64,000 nt of DNA. Origin: a virus. This document shows, one piece after another, positions 18,444 to 26,084 of this stretch (the first letter of the stretch is position 1; every line of letters starts with the position of its first letter). Location of the stretch: the IMG/VR virus record IMGVR_UViG_3300009164_004047, positions 1-64,000 of that record; one strand, 5' to 3'. The position numbers and the translations under genes are program-made. The notes beneath the pieces were generated by a model that was not told the origin of the DNA, made no database searches, and worked only from the letters and a program-made list of their open reading frames with translations.

Positions 18444-19806
18444 GTAGACTGCATTGTTTCCACCAAGAGATCATTTCAGGAAATGTTTTTTCAAAGTCTG
18501 TGCCTCTGCGGCGATCATGTTCGCTGAAAAATCTGTAAAAATCTGCTAGGTGTTGAGGGCTAGTTGTATTCAACGCTGATCGCATCCATGCTATATCACG
18601 CTCGAGCCGTTGCACTTCATAGTCCTTGAAACCATGAAACGGATCGGCCGCAGTTTCTAGGTTGGCCAACATAAAGTCTCGTGCTTGTTCTAGTTTTGCA
18701 GCATAACTTTCAGGCAAGGTCTGAAGGCTTTGCCATGCCGGTTGTCGCAGCACAGGTGTGTCAAACCACACACGCTGATATGTCTTGCTGTATTGGCGGC
18801 GTAGATCTAGTATCCATTGCATCAATGGCAGGAAGCCTGTTACACTTAAATTGTTCATTGTGATGATAAAGGTCAGACTATTACGATATGGAATGTCCGT
18901 GAGATATGTTTCCACATTGTTTTTCAATCTGTCAAAATCCAAGCCATGGCGTATGTATTCTGCTTGTGGGCCTATGCCCGAATCAAGGCTCACATACTGC
19001 ATGAAGTGTTCAATGTCAGTGCTGCATAGTCGTTGAACATAGTCAAAGTATTTTGTTGATAGTTCGGGCTCTACACTGAAGTTTGATGTCACGGCCAAAT
19101 GTAGATCGCTTTTTGGATTCTCCAACACATAGTCAAACACTCTGTAGGTGTTTCGATCCATCAGTGGTTCGCCACCGGTCATGCGGAAGTGTTTGAGTTC
19201 AGGATACAGACTAGGCCACCAAGCCCAGAATGCTTCTACATAAGGGTTGTGATCACGGGCAGGGATAGGCCTGCGGCTGCCGCTAAAATGCTCAGCAGCG
19301 TTATGAGGAACCAAAGTAGGAAATGCCCCGTGGCGTTCAACTTCTTGCTGCCAACTAGAGCTGAACTGCGGGCTGCAATAGCTGCATTTAAGGTTGCAGG
19401 CATTGTTAAAATTGACTTCCACATATGACGGTACGACATCTTCATCTCCAGTTGAGTTTTTTATCCGTTCAAAATCCACGGCTGCCCAGGGCTCACCAGA
19501 TCTATAATGTCGATCGCTGAGTTGTCCTAGATCTTCCATGTTCCAACAGTAACTGCATTCAGTGGGTCTCTGTTGTTGTAGCATTATCTTGCGTTGTTCT
19601 TTTTTATGCTGGGTATTATGCAAAGCAGCAGGATTGACAGCAATCGCAGCAGAATCTGTTGCATGCAAGGGCGGATGATAACAACTGTTATTTAATCCTG
19701 TAGTAAGATGCAAGCTGACCTGTTTCCATTTGGCCAGACACAATGCTGGCCCTAGATCTGTCTTCATCTGTTGAGCAGATACTATGAATTTACTTTGATC
19801 TGTCAT
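18433..19806 (-). CDS. Radical SAM protein with N-terminal auxiliary cysteines (group B, copy 2)
   Basis: A 457-residue protein. The core motif CNLKCSYC gives Cys137, 141 and 144, followed by SPQFSSSW, and GGEP is at 211-214. The N-terminal module has Cys23 (CLAKW), Cys42 in CYHPP, and Cys84/Cys87 (CSYCW). The layout is that of the protein at 16,003, including a similar NPYVEAFxAWW segment before the GGEP strand. The two are separated only by a glycosyltransferase-like gene. The start overlaps the upstream gene by ATGA. Nothing suggests truncation. Confidence 0.87.
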   Translation of the reverse strand: MTDQSKFIVSAQQMKTDLGPALCLAKWKQVSLHLTTGLNNSCYHPPLHATDSAAIAVNPAALHNTQHKKEQRKIMLQQQRPTECSYCWNMEDLGQLSDRHYRSGEPWAAVDFERIKNSTGDEDVVPSYVEVNFNNACNLKCSYCSPQFSSSWQQEVERHGAFPTLVPHNAAEHFSGSRRPIPARDHNPYVEAFWAWWPSLYPELKHFRMTGGEPLMDRNTYRVFDYVLENPKSDLHLAVTSNFSVEPELSTKYFDYVQRLCSTDIEHFMQYVSLDSGIGPQAEYIRHGLDFDRLKNNVETYLTDIPYRNSLTFIITMNNLSVTGFLPLMQWILDLRRQYSKTYQRVWFDTPVLRQPAWQSLQTLPESYAAKLEQARDFMLANLETAADPFHGFKDYEVQRLERDIAWMRSALNTTSPQHLADFYRFFSEHDRRRGTDFEKTFPEMISWWKQCSLHAR

Positions 19807-20792
19807 ACTCCAAATATCTTTGTAAAATCTTCTTCTGTTAATTCTAATAATCTATAGAGATTGTGATCCAAGATTGGAGTCATATCTTTGAACATAGATT
19901 CTAAATCTCTAATAGAGAGGCAGCTCAACTGTTGAATATTATCAATCATAGCCGGTACGTGGCACCCATCAGGGTCCTCACTATAGCCTTCGTCCCACCA
20001 CTTATTGAAAGTTTGAAACCCCAACCGTTTTAGATTGGGAATCAGATCAGCCGGTCCTTGAACCATAAACGGTGTACGCATCAATATTGGCCTCCATATT
20101 TTTTCATCTATATAAAAAGTATTGCCCTTGTTAAAAGTCAAGCTGACCAGCTCTAAGAAAAATCCAGGATAGTGATCTGTGATGTTGTATGTTAAATCCG
20201 GTCCAATGTAATCAACATCGATTGGATCTATTTTTATCGGTCCATGAGTTATCAGATCAAATGCCCAGGTCAAATTCTCTTTTGGTATGTTTATGTCACA
20301 CATCATATCCTCGATGCCAATAAATGATCGATGGAATGATTTTGAAACATCGCAATGATACGATTGCAAGGTCTGCGAACGATGATTGGCCCTTAGATAA
20401 CTTGCTAGATATAACCTCTCTTTGTTGCTGTGTCCGATAAAATGGCCAAAATGTCGTAAATCCTGATCAAACTTTTTAACGCTATCTACACCAGTGATAT
20501 ATTTTTTTTGTGCATTTTTTAGCTCGTAATTTTGGTGATGTTTTACTATGACGTAATCATGATGCCGTTCAATGAAATTAGCTGTGTGTATTTCTATCTG
20601 TTGTTTTGGGTAATTAAACACGCCACATATGTTATCAAGCAAGTCATATATGCCATTGCTTTGGCAGCAAGGACCTTCCCCATTAAGATCAATCCGGACC
20701 ACCGTTGGGTTGCTCTGTACTGCCTGTATTATCTCGATGATCACCCGATCACGATCTACAATCCTTCCTTCTGTGGTGACTAGTTTTATCAT
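19803..20792 (-). CDS. Glycosyltransferase-like protein, TEKxxKP family (paralogue 4); first gene of operon
   Basis: A 329-residue protein. The family block is FYIDEKIWRPILMRTPFMV near residues 232-250, then LKRLGFQTF and WWDEGYSED. The Thr of TEK is Asp and the Lys before Pro is Arg, so this is the most divergent of the four paralogues. It is the first gene of the operon that runs leftward to 7,035. Its ATG at 20,792 lies 31 bases from a divergent plus-strand gene, and the gap holds a perfect AT-rich palindrome. No good Shine-Dalgarno is visible. It is more AT-rich than the radical SAM genes. Confidence 0.55.
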   Translation of the reverse strand: MIKLVTTEGRIVDRDRVIIEIIQAVQSNPTVVRIDLNGEGPCCQSNGIYDLLDNICGVFNYPKQQIEIHTANFIERHHDYVIVKHHQNYELKNAQKKYITGVDSVKKFDQDLRHFGHFIGHSNKERLYLASYLRANHRSQTLQSYHCDVSKSFHRSFIGIEDMMCDINIPKENLTWAFDLITHGPIKIDPIDVDYIGPDLTYNITDHYPGFFLELVSLTFNKGNTFYIDEKIWRPILMRTPFMVQGPADLIPNLKRLGFQTFNKWWDEGYSEDPDGCHVPAMIDNIQQLSCLSIRDLESMFKDMTPILDHNLYRLLELTEEDFTKIFGV

Positions 20793-20801
20793 AGTAGGAA
20801 G

Positions 20802-20818
20802 TATTTAACAGTTAAATA
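20802..20818. promoter_or_regulatory. 17-base perfect palindrome between divergent genes
   Basis: The sequence TATTTAACAGTTAAATA consists of two 8-base arms around one central base. It fills most of the 31-base gap between the divergent starts at 20,792 and 20,824. On each strand it reads GTTAAATA, which differs from the T4 late promoter TATAAATA at two positions. It could be an operator, a two-way promoter element or both. It lies only 5 bases from the plus-strand ATG, so a plus-strand transcript starting downstream of it would be nearly leaderless. Confidence 0.4.
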
Positions 20819-20823
20819 GATGC

Positions 20824-21414
20824 ATGTTTGAAATAATCTCAGAATTTGAAAATCGCATTGCACAATTTTACGGCAGTTCTTACGCTGTGTCAACTGATAG
20901 TTGTACGCATGCCATTGAATTGTGCCTACGTCATCAGAAATCCAACGATGTAAGCTGTCCTACGCAGACCTACGTTAGCATTCCGATGACATTTGAAAAA
21001 CTTGGGTTGCGCTGGTCCTGGAACGATCAATCCTGGCAAGACTACTACTACATCGGTGGAACAAATGTCATTGATGCTGCTGTGTATTGGCAAAGAGATG
21101 GATACATCAACGGTACCTTGATGTGCCTTAGCTTTCAGTTCCAAAAACATCTAAGCCTTGTACGAGGTGGTGCTATATTAACCAATGATCATGACGAATA
21201 CGTGGCACTTAAAAAACTAAGTTTTGATGGCAGGTATGGTAATTCTCCCTGGAGGGATCAAGACATCACCAGTCTAGGATATCATTACTACATGCCTATA
21301 GAAACTGCTAAATTAGGATTGGAAAAAATTGATGCTGCTATTTCTTCTATTCCAAGAAAATGGAGCCATCTGGATTACCCTTACCTCCCGGATTTTTCAG
21401 TATTTCAGAAGTGA
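20824..21414 (+). CDS. Miniature DegT/DnrJ-type PLP aminotransferase
   Basis: A 196-residue protein, against about 360-390 for normal members. It keeps the two cofactor landmarks: NVIDAAVYW, whose Asp84 fits the pyridine-binding Asp, and CLSFQFQKHLSLVRGGAILT, whose Lys108 fits the Schiff-base lysine. An early STDSCTHAIELCL segment fits the phosphate-binding region. The C-terminal small domain of ordinary members is missing almost completely. The open frame is intact, so this looks like a stable compact form rather than a wreck, though loss of activity is possible. It is the only plus-strand gene here, and its last 68 bases overlap the convergent SGNH hydrolase gene. Confidence 0.7.
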   Translation: MFEIISEFENRIAQFYGSSYAVSTDSCTHAIELCLRHQKSNDVSCPTQTYVSIPMTFEKLGLRWSWNDQSWQDYYYIGGTNVIDAAVYWQRDGYINGTLMCLSFQFQKHLSLVRGGAILTNDHDEYVALKKLSFDGRYGNSPWRDQDITSLGYHYYMPIETAKLGLEKIDAAISSIPRKWSHLDYPYLPDFSVFQK

Positions 21415-22099
21415 TCCGTTGATGCAATAATTTTGCATAGTATCTGTGGCCGTCGGCAGTTGGATGTTTTCCATCTTCGGCAATCCAATTATTTCTTTGT
21501 GCAATGTCCTCAAGGCAATCTTCCTGATACACGTTATTCCAGTCTATTAGATTGTACAGGTGTTCAAACCTTGAGAACTTTCTAATAGGTCTCCAATGCA
21601 TGAACAAGTATGGTATGTTGTTTTCTTTAAGTACCGATTGCAAACTGATCATTCGAATGTATTCAGATTTGAGTATTTCTTTGTACCCAGTAACCGCATG
21701 GCATGATTGAAATACCTCACTCACACTATCTTTGGTTCCTCTTAGATATCCTAAGCTGAATATCCAATTTTTTTCTACATGATCTTGATCATCAATGGGA
21801 TATACTATTTTACTGGGCCAGTCATTCTGTGCGCTCTGATAGATTGAAGTATTAAGACTGTCAGAAAATTTAGAGATGTCATCCACACGGAAATCCATTC
21901 GACCACATTCTGCCCACATCACCAATACCAGATCATATTTCCTTTGTGAGATTTCGCCTATGGTGGTTTCGTGTATGTAGGTATTGCCACATCCTGCCAT
22001 GGCTAGATTTACTAGTTCGCATCCCAGTAGTTCTTTAAGAAAATAAGGCCAAGAATCTGGACCTCTACTGACACTAGCACCATTGACAAGTATATTCAT
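21347..22099 (-). CDS. SGNH/GDSL-like hydrolase
   Basis: A 250-residue protein with the blocks of the SGNH fold. MNILVNGASVSRG is at the N-terminus (nucleophile Ser in the block-I position, GxS). NLAMAGCGNTYI supplies the block-II Gly. VMWAECGRMDF is near block III. DGKHPTADGHRYYAKLL at the C-terminus contains the Asp-x-x-His-like dyad (KHPT). Family members are esterases or acetyl-group-removing or -adding enzymes acting on sugars and lipids. It overlaps the AMP-ligase gene by 4 bases and reads 68 bases into the end of the convergent aminotransferase. Its position suggests removal or transfer of an acyl group in the same pathway. Confidence 0.75.
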   Translation of the reverse strand: MNILVNGASVSRGPDSWPYFLKELLGCELVNLAMAGCGNTYIHETTIGEISQRKYDLVLVMWAECGRMDFRVDDISKFSDSLNTSIYQSAQNDWPSKIVYPIDDQDHVEKNWIFSLGYLRGTKDSVSEVFQSCHAVTGYKEILKSEYIRMISLQSVLKENNIPYLFMHWRPIRKFSRFEHLYNLIDWNNVYQEDCLEDIAQRNNWIAEDGKHPTADGHRYYAKLLHQRITSEILKNPGGKGNPDGSIFLE

Positions 22100-23178
22100 T
22101 GATATTGTTTCTCAAGTTGAGCACGTGATACTTTGCCGCTTGTGCCGGTCGAGATAGTGTCTAGTTGTTTTATCATGGTCGGGCGGCAATGCTGATTAAT
22201 ATCTGTCAGAACTTTTTGTACCTGAGCCGGCGTGCAATTTCCAGTGTACAAACATTTTACACTATCACTGCCAAATATAACACAGGTTTCGATCAATGGC
22301 AACAAACGCATCAACTGATTTTCTATACTTAGTGGATTGAGTTTGTACCCGTTGACATTGATTTGATCACGATGGCGACCTATGATGCGATAATACCCAT
22401 CTGAATCCTGCTGTGCTAGATCGCCGGTATCATACCAATCTTTAGTAAAGAGACATTCTCCTTTGATCCAAAGATGTTGATCTCTTATTTCTGCTTGTAT
22501 TCCCGAAGGCAATCCAACAGTTCCTATTCGTTGTTCGCCATTTAATGGATTTGTAAAACAATGGCTCAAAGATTCAGTCATGCCAAATGCTTCAATCACA
22601 GGCACATTGAATTTGGCACAGAGATGTTGATACAAGGTGTCAGGCAATGCTGCACTAGCACTACGAATAAATCTCAATGTTGTTAAATCTAGATTACCGA
22701 CGATCTTGAGAATACCCGGGATCGCTGTTATAAAAGTGGGAGAGAGTTTTGGAAGATTACGTATTTCATTCAATGACAAGAACTTCATTTCACATCCTGA
22801 TGATTTTGCAGCCCAATAAAATCCTTGCCCATGTGCATGGCTCAGGCTCATCACACTAACATACCGATCGTTGGCAGTGATGTTGTATGCATTACATATA
22901 GTTTTTGCAAGAATATCAATTTGATCTTGTGTAAAACTACAAAATTTACTGTCACCGGTAGTACCGGATGTATACCATAGCAATTTCTCTCCAGGATAGT
23001 CTCTTCCGGATCTACTAGATTCTCCTTGATTAGTAATTAACAAACTCCAATCGGCTTGATCTAATAGATATGATTGTCGTTGAACTGTTGCTTTAGGATC
23101 TATTATCATAAGACTATAGTCCGTCAACTCGTCGATATAATCTTGCGGATTATCTACACAAAGTACAGCCCGTTTCAT
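22096..23178 (-). CDS. AMP-forming acyl/aryl ligase (ANL superfamily), short
   Basis: A 360-residue adenylate-forming enzyme. The motifs are, in order: WYTSGTTGDSKF (A3, 69-80), EAFGMTES (A5), YDTGDLA (A7), GRHRDQINVNGYKL (A8/hinge) and TGTSGKVSR (A10, with the catalytic Lys). Usual members have about 500 residues; here the N-terminal subdomain before A3 is only about 70 residues instead of about 160. All catalytic motifs survive, so it is probably active. It activates a carboxylic acid as AMP-ester and passes it to CoA, a carrier protein or an amine. No carrier protein is visible nearby. It is flanked by ATGA overlaps. Confidence 0.88.
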   Translation of the reverse strand: MKRAVLCVDNPQDYIDELTDYSLMIIDPKATVQRQSYLLDQADWSLLITNQGESSRSGRDYPGEKLLWYTSGTTGDSKFCSFTQDQIDILAKTICNAYNITANDRYVSVMSLSHAHGQGFYWAAKSSGCEMKFLSLNEIRNLPKLSPTFITAIPGILKIVGNLDLTTLRFIRSASAALPDTLYQHLCAKFNVPVIEAFGMTESLSHCFTNPLNGEQRIGTVGLPSGIQAEIRDQHLWIKGECLFTKDWYDTGDLAQQDSDGYYRIIGRHRDQINVNGYKLNPLSIENQLMRLLPLIETCVIFGSDSVKCLYTGNCTPAQVQKVLTDINQHCRPTMIKQLDTISTGTSGKVSRAQLEKQYQ

Positions 23179-24056
23179 TTGTTGTTTATTTTATCTTTGT
23201 ATTTTGTTTGCAAGAGTCTGATCTGCCTGACGGATTTTATATAAAAATCTTCGACGGTGATTCCATCAAACTGTGGAGGCCGCATGGCAGACAAATTAAA
23301 AATTTCTCTCTCTCCTATATTTTGTGTAGCTGTGTTTAAAATCGTTGCTATCTCTTTTTGTTTGCGGACCGGCATGGATTTCAATGCAATAGTGATATTA
23401 AAAATATATGGAGCATCTATTCCTAGCTCTTTTAGTGTTTTTATTTTAGGTTCCTGAGGCAAGCGACCGGGGCAACTGGCAGCGATCATTTGCATCTTAG
23501 GGTTCTTTGTTTTTAACGAGGTATAACTTTCATACTTGTCAATAACAAATTCAATTCCATTGTCCCCGGCCATGTTGATTAACGCATCGTTGTTGCTTTT
23601 AAACACAATGTATAGAACATCAAATTTATACTTCTCACCAAGAGCAAGTGCAGTCAAATGCGAAGCATTTCCAGCCCCAACTCCGCCTACTACAAATTCT
23701 GACTGCCCGGATAAAGTTTTATTTGTTATCACTGCCCAACATGCATCACCAAATGCATAAATCGGCACATAATCAGTCTCAATGAGTTTTCCTGATTCAA
23801 TATTTTCTACATATGTTGGGGCGATAATTGCCAAGCTGTTTTCATCCAAGTTCTTGACAGCAATAATTTGATTACCACCAGGTTTGAATTCTACCACAAA
23901 TTTATAGGTAGATTGTATGAAATTTGCTTCGTCGACTACACGGAACAACGCCGGGGTGGCACTGTGTGCCGGGCTGTATGGGCTATAGATCTTGATTGTT
24001 TCACCGGCAAATGTGCTGCTGTACAAAACTAGTAATACTAATTTTAACCATTTCAT
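23175..24056 (-). CDS. Secreted TctC/Bug-type solute-binding protein
   Basis: A 293-residue protein. Residues 1-17 (MKWLKLVLLVLYSSTFA) form a signal peptide with a likely cut after Ala17; there is no lipobox cysteine. The rest resembles tripartite tricarboxylate transporter receptors (TctC/Bug): IYSPYSPAHSATP near the ligand loop, VGGVGAGNASHLTALAL in the middle and MPVRKQKEIATILNTA near the C-terminus. Such proteins bind carboxylates in the periplasm and work with TctA/TctB membrane subunits, which are not encoded here. The gene is AT-rich and overlaps the AMP-ligase by ATGA, so it may be acquired host DNA. Export of a phage-made ligand-binder is odd. Confidence 0.75.
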   Translation of the reverse strand: MKWLKLVLLVLYSSTFAGETIKIYSPYSPAHSATPALFRVVDEANFIQSTYKFVVEFKPGGNQIIAVKNLDENSLAIIAPTYVENIESGKLIETDYVPIYAFGDACWAVITNKTLSGQSEFVVGGVGAGNASHLTALALGEKYKFDVLYIVFKSNNDALINMAGDNGIEFVIDKYESYTSLKTKNPKMQMIAASCPGRLPQEPKIKTLKELGIDAPYIFNITIALKSMPVRKQKEIATILNTATQNIGEREIFNLSAMRPPQFDGITVEDFYIKSVRQIRLLQTKYKDKINNK

Positions 24057-24075
24057 ATTTTTAAAATTAAAATTA

Positions 24076-24990
24076 TTAAATGGTATCTATCTCTCGAACC
24101 ATGGCACCACGGTTGCGCCAATTGCTACGATAATGGCGTTTGAAAAACTCACTGGCTTCCACTGTGAGCATATGCATGGGTAGATCTAATTGTGTATGCA
24201 ATTCCGTAGCGATGTTGTTGCTCACATGCTCGGGCTGTTCCTTTTCTACAGTTCGCCATATCTCAGACAATGCATCAAAGTTTTGTACCTGCAAATAGTC
24301 CCAGTTGGTGAGCATGGTCATATATGTACCTTGTCGGGCTCCGGCCATGGCCCAGTATCCATAGTCTACATCTGCACCCACATTGTGCCAGATGGTAAGA
24401 TGGTCAAGATTGCGTTGATGCACACGTTGTTGAAATTCAGGCAATGTGGGCCGTCGGCCACGATCCAAACACATCTTTACACCTTCGCGGAAGCCAGCAC
24501 GCCAAGCATGGAATGCTGACCCATTGGGATATGTGGTTGAATAACAGTCATGCATGGCCCAATACAATGGATCGAAACAAAACTCCACTTGGGTTTCTGT
24601 ACGGCCGTCTGTAGCTTCATGAGTACGCATGGCATTCACAAACGTGCGTGTCCAACTACTGATGCCACCATTACCATACATAAGACCATTCACATGGTTA
24701 CGAGCACGCCATCGGAACACCGCTTGCTCATGTTGTTCAGTGGGGAATAGCAGTGTCTGGTTGAAAAACTCCGGATCAGGAAGGTTGTCACCATCAATCA
24801 ATACAAAACGCTCAGTGGTGCTGGCTTCTGCTGCTGCTTTGTGTGCTGCGTCTGATCCTTTGACTCCGTCTATTCTAGTGGCCCACGGAACCATGTTCCG
24901 TATCTTGACCCAGTGTTCTTCTTTCTGGGGCTCATCATAACTGAGATAGATGCAGTCTAGATCAGCGACATCAATTTGTTTCGACGACAT
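24076..24990 (-). CDS. GT-A-like glycosyltransferase-like protein (single unit)
   Basis: A 304-residue protein. It has an N-terminal strand with LDCIYLSYDEPQ, then RIDGVKGSDAAHKAAAEAST, then FVLIDGDNLPDPEF, which contains a DGD that can serve as the metal-binding DxD of GT-A glycosyltransferases. MYGNGGISSW follows. The third unit of the 542-residue protein at 3,119 shares this order but lacks the acidic residues. The ATG at 24,990 is chosen because it follows a weak Shine-Dalgarno (GGAAG); the in-frame ATG at 25,026 would overlap the upstream gene by 56 bases. The overlap with the preceding gene is then 20 bases. Confidence 0.6.
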   Translation of the reverse strand: MSSKQIDVADLDCIYLSYDEPQKEEHWVKIRNMVPWATRIDGVKGSDAAHKAAAEASTTERFVLIDGDNLPDPEFFNQTLLFPTEQHEQAVFRWRARNHVNGLMYGNGGISSWTRTFVNAMRTHEATDGRTETQVEFCFDPLYWAMHDCYSTTYPNGSAFHAWRAGFREGVKMCLDRGRRPTLPEFQQRVHQRNLDHLTIWHNVGADVDYGYWAMAGARQGTYMTMLTNWDYLQVQNFDALSEIWRTVEKEQPEHVSNNIATELHTQLDLPMHMLTVEASEFFKRHYRSNWRNRGAMVREIDTI

Positions 24991-25315
24991 TTTCTTTTTT
25001 CTTCCAATATTGTCCTGGTTGATCATTTACCACAACAGTCACATCATTGATATGGCAAAGTGTTCCTGAATCTGCAGGTACGAGTTTGGTCATCCTGGCA
25101 GTTCTACGTCTAACAATTTTTCCATCAACAACGTTCACTGCCCGGTCCTGCAATGCAAATTGCTCGGGTGTGACATCAACATACTTACCGGGCAACTCTT
25201 CATGACTGTAAAATAATGGTAGTCCTGCATCATCATAGTAGAGCCTATAGTATACCGGCTTGGCATCAGTCCATTTGTAGTTGTGCCAAAACTCTAAAAA
25301 TTCTTGTTCAGACAT
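24971..25315 (-). CDS. Small phage protein of unknown function
   Basis: A 114-residue protein beginning MSEQEFLEFWHNYKW, with YRLYYDDAGLPLFYSHEELPG and a motif VRRRTARMTKLVPADSG in the second half. It has no signal peptide, membrane segment or recognised fold. It overlaps its upstream neighbour by 8 bases and the downstream glycosyltransferase-like gene by 20 bases, so it is cotranslated with sugar-transfer genes. I do not assign a function. Confidence 0.6.
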   Translation of the reverse strand: MSEQEFLEFWHNYKWTDAKPVYYRLYYDDAGLPLFYSHEELPGKYVDVTPEQFALQDRAVNVVDGKIVRRRTARMTKLVPADSGTLCHINDVTVVVNDQPGQYWKKKENVVETN

Positions 25316-26084
25316 GTCGCCAATCTTTCACATGATAATGAACTGCACCCCACTGTGCCACAGTATTGATCCTTAACGGATTGAGTTCCCATGTGAGTTC
25401 TTTAGTCCAATCAGATGTGTGTATAGGAATCATATGTCGTTTCATATGCACGATTTGTGGATATATTGCAAATGGCATAGTAACCAATTCAGGTCCAATG
25501 ATCTGTGCTGCCATGGCATACACTAAATCCGTAGATGGTACTTCGTCTGGAAACTTTAGCAAGGTCTTGTAATCACTCCAGTGTTCGAATATCCTGCGTA
25601 CTAGACCAAAGAACTCCTGTGCAGTCGGGCTCAATCTCCAGTAAGTGATGGCATTGTATACATCGGGCAGGTTGTTTGTGTCAAATACTTTTCTGTAGAA
25701 TCTACTAGTGGCTGGTTGATCGTAGAAGTCTCTGGCACCAGTGGATATCACAACATCTCTATGCTCAAACATGGTCCACCAGTGATCTATCTCGCTGGCA
25801 ATGACCATGTCTGCTTCCAATTTGATAGTCTGCCTAAATGGGCTTGCACCAAACACTTGCCAGTCGTTGGCATAGAGATTATCACTGAGTGGTAACTCGA
25901 ATGTTTTGTAGTAGTCTATCAGGGCAGACCAATTGGCATTAGGTTGGTCGGTCAACAAACAGACTTTGGCATCAGGATGAAACTGCTTGATTGTTTTGAT
26001 CAAGTTATATGCACAGTCTACATAGTTGACCGTGGGAGTGTTTATGGCTGTGATCAAATAGCCGCGTTCACTTTGCACTGGCAA
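25308..26084 (-). CDS. GT8-like glycosyltransferase-like protein (TTG start)
   Basis: A 258-residue protein with a nucleotide-sugar-transferase layout: ITAINTPTVNYVDCAYNLIKT, a strand with CLLTD, then FRQTIKLEADMVI, where EAD stands in the DxD position, and later YNAITYWRLS. The start at 26,084 is TTG. It is preceded by a good Shine-Dalgarno (TAGGAG) 6 bases upstream, which supports it over the GTG two codons later. It overlaps the gene at 26,068 by 17 bases. The family usually transfers hexoses from UDP-sugars. The altered DxD leaves activity uncertain. Confidence 0.6.
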   Translation of the reverse strand: MPVQSERGYLITAINTPTVNYVDCAYNLIKTIKQFHPDAKVCLLTDQPNANWSALIDYYKTFELPLSDNLYANDWQVFGASPFRQTIKLEADMVIASEIDHWWTMFEHRDVVISTGARDFYDQPATSRFYRKVFDTNNLPDVYNAITYWRLSPTAQEFFGLVRRIFEHWSDYKTLLKFPDEVPSTDLVYAMAAQIIGPELVTMPFAIYPQIVHMKRHMIPIHTSDWTKELTWELNPLRINTVAQWGAVHYHVKDWRHV

